Source: Agromyces terreus
GTDB lineage: Bacteria; Actinomycetota; Actinomycetes; Actinomycetales; Microbacteriaceae
Assembly: GCF_009749465.1 (NCBI RefSeq)
Contig: NZ_WBIS01000001.1
Span: 62,001-126,000, forward strand
Direction: 5' to 3'
DNA length: 64,000 nucleotides
The notes under the pieces are model-generated. The model saw only the letters and a list, made by a program, of their open reading frames with translations, was not told where the DNA came from and did no database searches. Positions 28,725 to 37,420 of the stretch are shown one piece after another. A program made the position numbers and the translations under genes. The stretch's first letter is position 1. Every line of letters starts with the position of its first letter.

Positions 28725-29960
28725 ATGTCAACGGAGGCGCAGCGAGGCCCGGTCCTCGAGAGCCCGACCCCCAGCGGGGTCGGAGTCGATGTGCTGACCA
28801 CGCCCTTCGTCGACGCGCCGATCTTCACCAGGTCGCGGGCCCTGCGCCCGACCGGCAAGGTCCTTCCCGAGCACGCCCGCAGCCACAACCGGTCGCTCGT
28901 GCTGCAGACGCTCTACAGCGCAGGCCCGCAGAGCCGAGCGGATGTCGCCCGCGAGACCGGGCTGACCCGCGTCACCGTCTCCGACCTGGTCGCCGACCTC
29001 ATCGGCGAGGGCCTCATCGTCGAACTCGGCCAGCGCGAGATCGCCCGTCCGGGCAAGCCCGCCATGTTGATCGACGTCGATCGCGCGGCGTTCCAGATCA
29101 TCGGCATCGACCTCTCGGAGCACGAGCGGTTCCTCGGCGCGATCGTCGACCTCGACGGCGGCATCGTGAGCCGCGCGGAGGTCGCGCTCGACGGCGCGAC
29201 CGGCGAAGCTGCGGCCGCGCTCGTCGACGCGCTCGTCGCCGGCCTCGTCGCCTCGGCGACGGCGCCGGTGCTCGGCATCGGCGTCGGGTCGCCCGGCATC
29301 GTCGACCCCAACGGGGTCATCCGCTCCGCACCGAACCTCGGCTGGCAGGGCCTCGACCTCCAGAGCCGGCTCCACGACGCCTTCGGCCTTCCCGTGCACA
29401 TCGGCAACGACGCGAACGTCGCCGTGCTCGCCGAGCACGGCGCCTCGACGAACGACGACCTGCTCCTCGTCAAGGTCGGCCACGGTGTCGGCGCCGGCCT
29501 CATCATCGCCGGCCGCCCCGTCATCGGCGGCGGCTTCGCCGCGGGCGAGATCGGGCACGTCATCGTCGGCACCGACGGCGGCCCCCGCTGCGCATGCGGC
29601 AAGAGCGGCTGCCTCGAGACCTGGCTCGCCGTGCCCCGCCTCACCGCCGAGCTCGACGCCGTCGACGACGGCGAGCACGCGGCATCCGCCCGAGAGGCGA
29701 TCCTCACCGAGGCCGGGCGCAGGCTCGGCATCGTGCTGGCACCGGTCGTCGGTGCCCTCAATCTGTCGGAGGTCGCGCTCAGCGGCCCCGCCGAACTGCT
29801 TGACGGCCCGCTCGCCCGCGCGGCCGTCGACACACTCCGGACGCGGACGATGGCGGAACACAACCGTGATCTGAGGCTCCGGATGACCGAGCAGGCGCAG
29901 GACATCGTCCTTCGCGGCGCGGCCGTCATGGTCCTCTCCGGACAACTCGGGGTCTCCTGA
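28725..29960 (+). CDS. ROK-family transcriptional repressor
   Basis: 411 residues. After a 40-residue leader comes a MarR-like winged helix (about 45-105, with Ser-Arg-Ala-Asp-Val-Ala-Arg-Glu-Thr-Gly-Leu-Thr). The ROK sugar-binding domain follows. Its structural zinc motif Cys-Ala-Cys-Gly-Lys-Ser-Gly-Cys-Leu-Glu is intact near residue 290. There is no clear ROK phosphate-1 kinase motif (Asp-x-Gly-Gly-Thr), as expected for a regulator that senses a sugar (phosphate). Control of the downstream importer, GH3, kinase and nagB genes is inferred from position. No ribosome site is visible before the ATG, which abuts the operator. Confidence 0.92.
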   Translation: MSTEAQRGPVLESPTPSGVGVDVLTTPFVDAPIFTRSRALRPTGKVLPEHARSHNRSLVLQTLYSAGPQSRADVARETGLTRVTVSDLVADLIGEGLIVELGQREIARPGKPAMLIDVDRAAFQIIGIDLSEHERFLGAIVDLDGGIVSRAEVALDGATGEAAAALVDALVAGLVASATAPVLGIGVGSPGIVDPNGVIRSAPNLGWQGLDLQSRLHDAFGLPVHIGNDANVAVLAEHGASTNDDLLLVKVGHGVGAGLIIAGRPVIGGGFAAGEIGHVIVGTDGGPRCACGKSGCLETWLAVPRLTAELDAVDDGEHAASAREAILTEAGRRLGIVLAPVVGALNLSEVALSGPAELLDGPLARAAVDTLRTRTMAEHNRDLRLRMTEQAQDIVLRGAAVMVLSGQLGVS

Positions 29961-30029
29961 CCGAGACCCCACGCACCAAGGGTGCAGCGAACCCCCGCTG
30001 TCGCCCACACCCCATGAAAGGAAACGCAA

Positions 30030-31277
30030 ATGAGGAAACTCGGCATTGTGGCCCTCGGCGCCGCTGCTGCCCTGACCCTCGCCGGCTGCAGCACCGGTGG
30101 CACCGAGTCGGCGTCGTCCGACGGCGGCGACATCACCGTGTGGGTCGTCGGCTCCGACACCCCTGAGGACGCGCGCGCCTACCTCAAGGACACCTTCGAG
30201 TCCGAGAACGAGGGCTGGAAGCTCACGGTCGAGGAGAAGACCTGGGCCGACGTGAGCGACACCTACGCAGCTGCGCTCCAGTCGAACGACTCGCCCGACG
30301 TGGTCGAGGTCGGCAACACCCAGACCGCGAGCTTCGCGGACCAGGGCCTGTTCCTGCCGCTCGAGGACTTCAGCACCGACGACTACCTCCCGGGTCTCGT
30401 GCAGTCGGCGACGTACGACGGCGACCTCTACGCCGCCCCGTACTACGCCGGTGGACGCATCGTCTTCTACAGCCAGCAGATCCTCGGCGACACGGCTGTC
30501 CCGACGACGCTCGACGAGTACGTCGCGACGGGCAAGGCGCGCAAGACCGACACCCTGTCGGGCATCTGGGCTCCGGGCCGTGACTGGTACAACGCCCTTC
30601 CCTACGTCTGGTCGCACGGCGGATTCATCGCCGAGCAGGATGGCGACACCTGGAAGGCCGGCTTCTCCAGCGACGGCGGCGTCGAGGGCCTGACGCAGCT
30701 GCAGGACGTCTACGTCAACGCCTCGAACGCGGCCAAGGACGGCGACGAGACCGACCCGCAGGTTCCGTTCTGCGCCGGTGAAGACCTCTTCCTCTCGGCT
30801 CCCGCGTGGGTCCAGTGGTCGATCACCGCTCCGGCCGACGCCGAGGCGCCCGGTTGCCCCGACACCTTCGGTTCGGACCTCCACGCCTTCGCCCTCCCGG
30901 GCCTCGAGGCCGGCGAGACCGCCCCGATCTTCGCCGGTGGCTCGAACATCGCCGTCGCGACGAAGAGCGCCAACCCCGAGCAGGCTCGCGCCGCGCTCGA
31001 CATCATGGCCAGCGCCGGTTACCAGGACCTCCTGGCCGCCGGTGGCCTGACCCCGGGCCTCACCGCTTCCGCGGCGAACCTGCCCGACACCGAGATCGCC
31101 AAGGCCCAGGCCGTGGCGCTCGAGAACTCGCAGGTCACCCCGACGACGCCGAAGTGGGCTGAGGTCGAGGCTGCGCAGATCATCCAGGAGGCGCTCGTCA
31201 AGATCGCCCAGGGCGGCGACGTGAAGGCGATCGCCACCGACCTCGACAAGCAGATCGAGGACATCCTCAACAGCTGA
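30030..31277 (+). CDS. ABC sugar-binding lipoprotein (CUT1 importer)
   Basis: 415 residues with a lipoprotein signal: Leu-Ala-Gly-Cys places the lipidated Cys at 20. The mature part is a family-1 solute-binding protein for oligosaccharides, rich in Asp, Trp and Tyr as expected for sugar stacking. AAAGGA at 30017-30022 precedes the ATG. It lies 69 bases after the ROK regulator and before two permease genes, with a stable hairpin between. The likely ligand is a GlcNAc-containing sugar (chitobiose, GlcNAc or muropeptide sugar), inferred from nagB and GH3 in the same operon. Confidence 0.93.
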   Translation: MRKLGIVALGAAAALTLAGCSTGGTESASSDGGDITVWVVGSDTPEDARAYLKDTFESENEGWKLTVEEKTWADVSDTYAAALQSNDSPDVVEVGNTQTASFADQGLFLPLEDFSTDDYLPGLVQSATYDGDLYAAPYYAGGRIVFYSQQILGDTAVPTTLDEYVATGKARKTDTLSGIWAPGRDWYNALPYVWSHGGFIAEQDGDTWKAGFSSDGGVEGLTQLQDVYVNASNAAKDGDETDPQVPFCAGEDLFLSAPAWVQWSITAPADAEAPGCPDTFGSDLHAFALPGLEAGETAPIFAGGSNIAVATKSANPEQARAALDIMASAGYQDLLAAGGLTPGLTASAANLPDTEIAKAQAVALENSQVTPTTPKWAEVEAAQIIQEALVKIAQGGDVKAIATDLDKQIEDILNS

Positions 31278-31295
31278 TACCTGTTGAACCATCGC

Positions 31296-31327
31296 GGGGG
31301 GCGGAGTCCCACACAGCTCCGCCCCCC
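31296..31327 (+). terminator. Intercistronic hairpin between binding protein and permeases
   Basis: An 11-base-pair perfect GC stem (GGGGGGCGGAG / CTCCGCCCCCC) with a ten-base loop starts 18 bases after the binding-protein stop. Such hairpins stabilise the upstream message and let only part of transcription through, giving more binding protein than permease. A full terminator is unlikely because the permeases have no obvious promoter of their own. Confidence 0.65.
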
Positions 31328-31410
31328 GTTCCCCTGCCGGTTTCCGCCCCACGACCGGCGTACCATCAGTCCCACCGCGGTCCCGCCGCGACCCACCCGA
31401 GGAGCAGCCG

Positions 31411-32394
31411 ATGAGCGCAACCCTCACGGAACACGACGCAGCGCCGCGCACGCCCGGTACCCGCCCGCCTGGACCCGATACCCGCTCGGGTCGTGCCCCC
31501 AAGAAGAAGAAGTTCCCGTTCGCGCCGTGGATGCTGCTCGCGCCGAGCATCATCCTGCTCTTCGTCATGGTCGTCTACCCGACGATCGTCATGTTCATCA
31601 CCTCGTTCACCGATCTCGAGATCAAGAACAAGATGCTCGACACCCCGGCGAACTTCGTCGGGTTCGACAACTACGTCGAAGTCTTCACGATGTCCGACTT
31701 CCCGGCCGTGCTCGCACGCAGCCTCGGGCTCATGGTCGTGCTGACCGTCCTCATCGTCGTCGGCGGCATGCTGATCGCCCTGCTGATGCTGCGGCTCTCG
31801 AAGGGGTGGCGACTCCTCGTCTCGATCGGACTCCTGCTCGCCTGGGCCATGCCGCCGCTGTCGGCCACCGTCGTCTGGGGCTGGATCTTCGACACCGACT
31901 ACGGCCTCGTCAACTGGGTGCTGAACACCCTCACCGGAACGCAGGACTTCCGCGGCCACGGATGGCTCGCGAACCCCTGGTCGTTCATGATGGTCCTCGT
32001 CATCATCGTCGTCTGGCAGGGCATCCCGTTCGCGGTGTTCACGTTCTACGCCGGCCTCGGCCAGGTTCCCGACGAGGTCCTCGAGGCCTCGCAGCTGGAC
32101 GGCGCCAACGCCGTCCAGCGATTCCGTCTCATCGTCCTGCCGTACATGCGCAACGTGCTCACGGCGGTGATCGTGCTCGAGACGATCTGGAACCTCCGCA
32201 TCTTCACGCAGGTCTACGCGCTGCAGCAGCAGGGCGGCCTCGTGTCCGAGACGAACGTGCTCGGCACCTATCTGTTCCGCCAGGGCCTCGGCGAGTTCGG
32301 CGTGACCGCCGCCATCGGCGTGTTCATGGTGCTCCTGCTCATGGGCATCTCCTACTACAACGTCCGTTCCAGCCTGAAGGAGGAGGAAGCGTGA
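31411..32394 (+). CDS. ABC sugar permease, MalF-type
   Basis: 327 residues with six transmembrane helices after a 30-residue Pro/Lys-rich cytosolic start. The EAA loop, Val-Leu-Glu-Ala-Ser-Gln-Leu-Asp-Gly-Ala-Asn, near residue 226, contacts the ATPase. It pairs with the MalG-type protein encoded next, whose GTG start overlaps this stop (GTGA). No ATPase gene is in the operon, so a shared MsiK-type ATPase elsewhere is expected. GAGGAG precedes the ATG. Confidence 0.93.
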   Translation: MSATLTEHDAAPRTPGTRPPGPDTRSGRAPKKKKFPFAPWMLLAPSIILLFVMVVYPTIVMFITSFTDLEIKNKMLDTPANFVGFDNYVEVFTMSDFPAVLARSLGLMVVLTVLIVVGGMLIALLMLRLSKGWRLLVSIGLLLAWAMPPLSATVVWGWIFDTDYGLVNWVLNTLTGTQDFRGHGWLANPWSFMMVLVIIVVWQGIPFAVFTFYAGLGQVPDEVLEASQLDGANAVQRFRLIVLPYMRNVLTAVIVLETIWNLRIFTQVYALQQQGGLVSETNVLGTYLFRQGLGEFGVTAAIGVFMVLLLMGISYYNVRSSLKEEEA

Positions 32395-33320
32395 CCACGC
32401 AGATCTCTCCCGCCGTCCAGCTCGCCGAGACCCCGTCGTCGGTGACCCCCCGCACCCAGAAGGCTCGGCGGACGCACCGCTTCGGCGCCCCCAAGATCGT
32501 GATCAACACGGTCGCGATCCTGGTCTTCCTCTGCTCGGTGTTCCCGGTCTACTGGATGGTGAACATGTCGTTCACCCCGTCCAACCAGATCATCAGCCGA
32601 ACCCCGAGCTTCTTCCCGACCGAATTCACGTTCAAGAACTACATCACGGCGTGGAGCCGTGAGGCGGCGCCCGGCCAGACCGACTTCCCGCACGCGCTCG
32701 GCTCGAGCATCATCGTCGCCATCGCGGTCGTCGTGGTCTGCGCGCTCTTCGCGTTCCTGGCGTCCATCGCCATCGCGCGGTTCGCGTTCCGCGGCCGGTA
32801 CGTGTTCATCGTCAGCGTCCTCGTCGTGCAGATGGTGCCCGGCGAGGCGATGATGTTCACGATCTACAACATGATCGACGACTGGCACCTCATGAACACC
32901 CTCGTCGGGCTGTTCATCGTGCACCTCGCCTCCGTCGTCCCCTTCACGATCTGGACCCTCCGCGGCTTCGTGGCCGGCGTTCCCGCCGACCTCGAGGAAG
33001 CGGCGCAGATCGACGGCTGCACGAAGTCCCAGGCGTTCTGGAAGGTCACCTTCCCGCTCCTGGCACCCGGGCTCGTCTCGACCGGCATCTTCGCCTTCAT
33101 CCAGAGCTGGAACGAGTTCACGATGGCACTGCTGCTCATGAAGGGCTACAACCTCACGCTGCCGCCGTGGCTCAACTCGTTCCAGTCGGCGACCGAGGCG
33201 ACCAACTGGGGAGCCGTCATGGCCGGATCGACGCTCATCGCGCTGCCCGTCGTCATCTTCTTCCTCTTCGTGCAGGGCCGCATGACCGGCGGCCTGGTGA
33301 GCGGAGCCGTCAAGGGATGA
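32391..33320 (+). CDS. ABC sugar permease, MalG-type
   Basis: 309 residues, six helices, EAA loop Leu-Glu-Glu-Ala-Ala-Gln-Ile-Asp-Gly-Cys near residue 200 and the typical Gly-Leu-Val-Ser-Gly-Ala-Val-Lys-Gly end. It forms the membrane channel with the previous gene product. The GTG start follows AAGGAGGAGG and overlaps the upstream stop. Its own stop overlaps the GH3 start in ATGA, so all genes from here to nagB are tightly coupled. Confidence 0.93.
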   Translation: MTTQISPAVQLAETPSSVTPRTQKARRTHRFGAPKIVINTVAILVFLCSVFPVYWMVNMSFTPSNQIISRTPSFFPTEFTFKNYITAWSREAAPGQTDFPHALGSSIIVAIAVVVVCALFAFLASIAIARFAFRGRYVFIVSVLVVQMVPGEAMMFTIYNMIDDWHLMNTLVGLFIVHLASVVPFTIWTLRGFVAGVPADLEEAAQIDGCTKSQAFWKVTFPLLAPGLVSTGIFAFIQSWNEFTMALLLMKGYNLTLPPWLNSFQSATEATNWGAVMAGSTLIALPVVIFFLFVQGRMTGGLVSGAVKG

Positions 33321-34852
33321 ACGAGCAGCACCAACCCGACGCGGTCACCGACCTGCGCCGGGACATCCACACGACCCTGCTTCCGGGATTCGTCGGCACG
33401 ACGGCCCCCGAGTGGCTGCTCGCGCGGCTTCGCGACGGGCTGGGCGGCGTGTGCGTGTTCGGTCCGAACATCGTCGACGCCGAGCAGTTGCGCGCGCTCA
33501 ACGCGAGCCTCCGCGCTGCGAACCCGCTCGCGGTCGTCGCGATCGACGAGGAGGGCGGCGACGTCACGCGGCTCTACTACGATCGCGGTGCCCCGTACCC
33601 GGGCAACGCGGTGCTCGGCCGGCTCGACGAGACCGAGCTGACCGAGCAGGTGGCCCGCGAGGTCGGCACCGCGCTCGCGGCGACCGGCTGCACGGTGACC
33701 TTCGCCCCCGACGTCGACGTGAACTCCAACCCCGACAACCCGGTGATCGGCATCCGCAGCTTCGGCACGGATCCCGAGCTCGTCGCGCGGCACACCTCGG
33801 CGTGGATCCGCGGCGTGCAGTCCACGGGCGTCGCCGCGAGCGCGAAGCACTTCCCGGGCCACGGCGACACCGCGACCGATTCGCACCTGGCGCTGCCGGT
33901 CGTCGACGAGTCCCTCGACGTGCTCCGCGACCGGGAGCTCGTGCCGTTCCGGGCCGCGATCGCGTCGGGCACCCGCACGATCATGACCAGCCACATCCTT
34001 CTTCCGCAGCTCGATGCGGAGAACCCTGCCACCCTGTCTCCTCGCATTCTGCATGGCCTGCTCCGCGAGGAACTGGGGTTCGAGGGCGTCATCGTCAGCG
34101 ACGCCCTCGACATGAAGGGGGCGAGCGGCGTGCACGGCATCCCTGGGGCTGCCGTGCTCGCCCTCGCCGCCGGTTGCGACCTGCTCTGCATCGGCTCCGA
34201 GAACACCGACGCGCAGATGGACGACATCGTCGCCGCGGTCGAGGCCGCGGTCGCCGCCGGGCGCATCCCGGCCGAGCGCATCCGCGACGCCGCCGCCAGG
34301 GTGCGGGCGCTCGGCGCCGAGGCGCCGGCGATCCCCGCAACGGTCGCCGATCTCGAGTCCCCGCACCGCGACGAGGAGATCGCCCGGTTCGCGTCCGCCT
34401 TCGAGGTGACGGATGCCGCGAGCCGACGGCTCGCGGACGTCGACCGCATCGGCACCGTGGTGCGCATCGACACGGTCGCGAACATCGCCGTCGGCGTCGC
34501 GCCGTGGGGGCCGTTCGCCTCTTCCGAGGTCGACGGGGCTCCCGACTGGTTCGCGACCGCAGCTACTGTCGCGGTCTCCGACGAACAGTGGCTCGAGGCC
34601 CCGGCCGACCTCGTCGGACCCGTGCTCGTCGTGGGCAAGGACCTGCACCGTCATCCGTTCGCGGTCGACGCGATCGACCGGCTGCGCGCGTCTCGCGACG
34701 ACGTGGTGACGGTCGACATGGGCTGGCCGTCCAACGACCGCGCCTACGCCGACGTCGCGACGTTCGGCGCCTCTCGCCTGCTCGGTCGCACGCTCCTCTC
34801 GTTCGTGGGCGCCGCGCTCGAGACGGCCCCCGCGCCGGTGGACGCGGCATGA
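33317..34852 (+). CDS. GH3 beta-N-acetylhexosaminidase (NagZ-like), cytoplasmic
   Basis: 511 residues without a signal peptide. The (beta/alpha)8 domain carries the NagZ-type motif Lys-His-Phe-Pro-Gly-His-Gly-Asp-Thr (177-185) with the D188-S189-H190 catalytic dyad region. The nucleophile is D262 in Val-Ser-Asp-Ala-Leu. A C-terminal domain of about 150 residues follows, as in the two-domain GlcNAc hydrolases/phosphorylases of actinobacteria (Cellulomonas Nag3 type). It would split imported GlcNAc-containing disaccharides or muropeptides. Whether it is a hydrolase or phosphorylase cannot be decided by eye. It is coupled by ATGA overlaps to the permease before and the kinase after. Confidence 0.9.
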   Translation: MNEQHQPDAVTDLRRDIHTTLLPGFVGTTAPEWLLARLRDGLGGVCVFGPNIVDAEQLRALNASLRAANPLAVVAIDEEGGDVTRLYYDRGAPYPGNAVLGRLDETELTEQVAREVGTALAATGCTVTFAPDVDVNSNPDNPVIGIRSFGTDPELVARHTSAWIRGVQSTGVAASAKHFPGHGDTATDSHLALPVVDESLDVLRDRELVPFRAAIASGTRTIMTSHILLPQLDAENPATLSPRILHGLLREELGFEGVIVSDALDMKGASGVHGIPGAAVLALAAGCDLLCIGSENTDAQMDDIVAAVEAAVAAGRIPAERIRDAAARVRALGAEAPAIPATVADLESPHRDEEIARFASAFEVTDAASRRLADVDRIGTVVRIDTVANIAVGVAPWGPFASSEVDGAPDWFATAATVAVSDEQWLEAPADLVGPVLVVGKDLHRHPFAVDAIDRLRASRDDVVTVDMGWPSNDRAYADVATFGASRLLGRTLLSFVGAALETAPAPVDAA

Positions 34853-35775
34853 GACTCGGCATCGACATCGGCGGCACGAAGACCGCCGCGGTGGCGATCG
34901 GCGCCGACGGCGAACTGAGCGACCTCGTCCGGCTCCCGACCGGGTTCGGCGCTCCCGCGGTGCTGTCGACCGCCCGGCAGGTCGTCGAGCGCATGAGCGA
35001 GCTCGCCGGCGTCGCGGTCGGATCCTTCGACTCCATCGGCATCGGCATCCCCGGGGCCGTCGACACGACGACCGGTCGCGTCGAGCACGCGGTCAACCTC
35101 GGCCTCGAGGGCCTCGACCTCGGGCCGCGGCTCTCCGACGAACTCGGCGTCGCCGTGCGGGTCGAGAACGACGTCAAGGCGGCCGCGCTCGGCGCGCACC
35201 ACCTCCTGGGCGTTGCCGACGGCGTCACCGCGCACTCGATGGCCTACCTGAACCTCGGCACGGGGCTCGCGGCGGGCATCGTGCTCGACGGCGAGCTGCT
35301 GCGCGGCGGGCACGGCGTCGCCGGTGAGATCGGGCACATCCCCATCGACCCGTCGGGCGTGGTCTGCGGCTGCGGGCAGCGCGGCTGCATCGAGACCTTC
35401 GCATCCGGATCCGCGATCGGCCGGATGTGGCCGACCTCGAACCCGCTCCCGGCGCGCGAGCTCTTCGACCTCGCGGCCGCCGGCGATCGTCGGGCGGTCG
35501 AGGTGCGCGAGCAGTTCCTGCGCGGCGCGGCATCCGCCGTTCGGCTGCTCGCCCTCACGACCGACGTCGACGACATCGTCATCGGCGGCGGACTCGCGGC
35601 GCTCGGCGACCCGCTCCTGCTCGGCGTGCGCCGTATCCTGAACGAGTGGGCGCTGGACTCCGCGTTCCTCGCCTCCATCGGCCTCGCGGAACGCGTGCAG
35701 GTCATTCCCCTCGGATTCCCGGCAGCGGCCGTCGGTGCTGCGCTGGTAGGAGAACCTTCATGGCAGAACTCGTAG
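34849..35775 (+). CDS. ROK-family sugar kinase, probably N-acetylglucosamine kinase
   Basis: 308 residues. It opens with the ATP-binding Asp-Ile-Gly-Gly-Thr-Lys (residues 5-10). It has the catalytic-loop Glu-Asn-Asp near residue 105, the ROK signature from Gly-Glu-Ile-Gly-His and the zinc motif Cys-Gly-Cys-Gly-Gln-Arg-Gly-Cys-Ile-Glu. It would phosphorylate GlcNAc released by the GH3 enzyme. NagA, needed to form the NagB substrate, is not here but at 42346-43506, so the two loci may share it. The start shares ATGA with the GH3 stop; the stop lies 16 bases inside nagB. Confidence 0.88.
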   Translation: MRLGIDIGGTKTAAVAIGADGELSDLVRLPTGFGAPAVLSTARQVVERMSELAGVAVGSFDSIGIGIPGAVDTTTGRVEHAVNLGLEGLDLGPRLSDELGVAVRVENDVKAAALGAHHLLGVADGVTAHSMAYLNLGTGLAAGIVLDGELLRGGHGVAGEIGHIPIDPSGVVCGCGQRGCIETFASGSAIGRMWPTSNPLPARELFDLAAAGDRRAVEVREQFLRGAASAVRLLALTTDVDDIVIGGGLAALGDPLLLGVRRILNEWALDSAFLASIGLAERVQVIPLGFPAAAVGAALVGEPSWQNS

Positions 35776-36545
35776 TCGTCTCCGACGAGCAGGCGGCCGG
35801 CGCGCTCGTCGCCGACGCGATCGTCTCGCTCATCCGGCGCAAGCCCGACGCCGTCCTCGGCCTCGCCACCGGATCGACGCCGCTCGCGACGTATCGTGCA
35901 CTCGCCGACCGCATCGGCGGCGGCACGCTCGACGTGCGGGGCGTGCGCGGATTCGCGCTCGACGAGTACGTCGGGCTTCCGGCCGGGCATCCCGAGAGCT
36001 ACCGGGCGGTCATCACCCGCGAGGTCGTCGAGCCGCTCGGCCTGACGCCCGAACTCGTGCGCGTTCCGAACGGCGATCCGGCCACGGTCGAGCACGCCGG
36101 GGCCGACTACGAGCAGGCGATCCTCGCCGCGGGCGGCGTCGACCTGCAGATCCTCGGCATCGGCCGCACCGGGCACATCGGCTTCAACGAGCCGGGTTCC
36201 TCGCTCGCGTCGCTGACCCGCGTGAAGACGCTCACCGAGCCCACCCGTGCCGACAACGCCCGGTTCTTCGACTCGCCCGAGGACGTTCCGATGCACTGCA
36301 TCACGCAGGGCATCGGCACGATCCTCCGGGCCAGGCACCTCGTGCTGCTCGCGTTCGGCGAGGCCAAGGCCGACGCGATCGCGGCGGCCGTCGAGGGCCC
36401 CGTGACGGCGAGCCAGCCCGGCTCGGCGGTGCAGCTGCACCCGCACACGACCGTGATCGTCGACGAGGCGGCGGCGTCGAAGCTCGAGAACCTCTCGTAC
36501 TACCGCCACGCGTGGCTCAACAAGCCCTCCTGGCAGGGCATCTGA
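35760..36545 (+). CDS. nagB: Glucosamine-6-phosphate deaminase
   Basis: 261 residues. It converts glucosamine-6-phosphate to fructose-6-phosphate and ammonia, feeding glycolysis. D68 in Phe-Ala-Leu-Asp-Glu-Tyr and H139/E144 in Gly-His-Ile-Gly-Phe-Asn-Glu are the catalytic residues. The length and the absence of a long C-terminal arm fit the short, usually monomeric class. AGGAGAA (35747-35753) lies in the end of the kinase gene, with which it overlaps by 16 bases. A strong two-part hairpin follows, making this the last gene of the operon. Confidence 0.95.
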   Translation: MAELVVVSDEQAAGALVADAIVSLIRRKPDAVLGLATGSTPLATYRALADRIGGGTLDVRGVRGFALDEYVGLPAGHPESYRAVITREVVEPLGLTPELVRVPNGDPATVEHAGADYEQAILAAGGVDLQILGIGRTGHIGFNEPGSSLASLTRVKTLTEPTRADNARFFDSPEDVPMHCITQGIGTILRARHLVLLAFGEAKADAIAAAVEGPVTASQPGSAVQLHPHTTVIVDEAAASKLENLSYYRHAWLNKPSWQGI

Positions 36546-36565
36546 GGCCCACGGCCCGAACTCGT

Positions 36566-36602
36566 CGGCCGAGCCTCCCGCGCATCGCGGGGTGCTCGGC
36601 CG
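36566..36602 (+). terminator. Terminator of the GlcNAc operon
   Basis: A nine-base-pair outer stem (CGGCCGAGC / GCTCGGCCG) and a six-base-pair inner stem (CCCGCG / CGCGGG) are separated by symmetric 2-base bulges. CGGTCGTTT follows. It begins 20 bases after the nagB stop. Confidence 0.75.
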
Positions 36603-36620
36603 CGGTCGTTTCAGGGCGGG

Positions 36621-36708
36621 TGCCGGGGGTTCGGACGGCGCATGCCGGAAGCTCGGCGGGCGCGTGCCGGGCGTTCGGACAGCGCGCGCCGATCGGTCGG
36701 CGTCGCCC
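36621..36708. repeat. Four imperfect 22-bp tandem units
   Basis: TGCCGG-type starts recur at 36621, 36643, 36665 and 36687, exactly 22 bases apart. Unit pattern: TGCCGG, two variable bases, G(Y)TCGGAC(R)GC. It fills the gap between the nagB terminator and the end of the TetR gene. No ORF or promoter is apparent in it. Confidence 0.6.
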
Positions 36709-36731
36709 GCGATCACCGGGCGATGCAGCGG

Positions 36732-37322
36732 TCAGCGGGGGAGCAGCTCCGGGAGCATCGCGATGTAGTTCTCGACGTCGAACTCCTCGAACAGCGCTCG
36801 CTGAAGCAGGAAGCCCGGACCGAAGCCGAGCACGACGGGCGCGGCGCGCTGCGCCCACTCGGCGGGCGTCCCGGAGATGCGGTCGGGGTTGGCCTCGGCC
36901 CACGCGAGGATCCCGCCCTCGAGCACGCTCCTGAGCCGCAGGAACACGCTGTGCACCATCGCGAGCGTCTCGCCGTCGGCGGCGGCCTCGCCCCAGAGCT
37001 GCACGATGACCTGCGCGAACGGTTCGCGGCTCATACCGCGGATGATGGTCGCCATGATCTCGCCCGGCGAGGGGACGAACCCGCCCCGGCCGAGCTCCTC
37101 GAGCTCGGCAGACCTGCTCGCGAGCACGCGCTCGGCCACGGCGACGAAGATCTCCTTCTTGCCCGCGAAGTGCCCGTAGATCGCACCCGCCGACAGCCCA
37201 GACGAGGCGATGATGTCGGACATCGAGGTGTTCTGCATGCCGCGTTCGAGGAAGCACCGGAGCGCCGCGTCGATGATCTCGTCGCGCCGGGCGGCGCGGT
37301 GCTCGGCGGTGACCTTGGGCAT
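36732..37322 (-). CDS. TetR-family repressor
   Basis: 196 residues. The N-terminal helix-turn-helix (about 10-55) has Ile-Ile-Asp-Ala-Ala, Thr-Ser-Met-Ser-Asp-Ile and Gly-Ala-Ile-Tyr-Gly-His-Phe, all standard for TetR. The C-terminal ligand domain is not specific. The ATG at 37322 was chosen because GAGAGGAG lies six bases upstream. It is divergent from the membrane protein at 37421, and two palindromes between them are its likely operators, so it probably represses that gene and itself. The inducer is unknown. Confidence 0.93.
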   Translation of the reverse strand: MPKVTAEHRAARRDEIIDAALRCFLERGMQNTSMSDIIASSGLSAGAIYGHFAGKKEIFVAVAERVLASRSAELEELGRGGFVPSPGEIMATIIRGMSREPFAQVIVQLWGEAAADGETLAMVHSVFLRLRSVLEGGILAWAEANPDRISGTPAEWAQRAAPVVLGFGPGFLLQRALFEEFDVENYIAMLPELLPR

Positions 37323-37348
37323 CGGTGCTCCTCTCGATGGCGCAAACC

Positions 37349-37407
37349 GAACGGGCGTTCTTGACAAGCATAGGCGCTCGGAGCAGAATAAAGAACGAAC
37401 ATTCGTT
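37349..37407 (+). promoter_or_regulatory. Promoter with two TetR-type operators
   Basis: TTGACA (37361-37366) and CAGAAT (37384-37389) with a 17-base spacer form the best promoter in the window. GAACGGGCGTTC (37349-37360) is a palindrome directly upstream. AACGAA-CA-TTCGTT (37394-37407), also perfect, lies over the transcription start. Both contain the GAACG/CGTTC or AACGAA/TTCGTT half-site, so one TetR dimer could bind each. Confidence 0.7.
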
Positions 37408-37420
37408 TTTAGGAGCCGTC

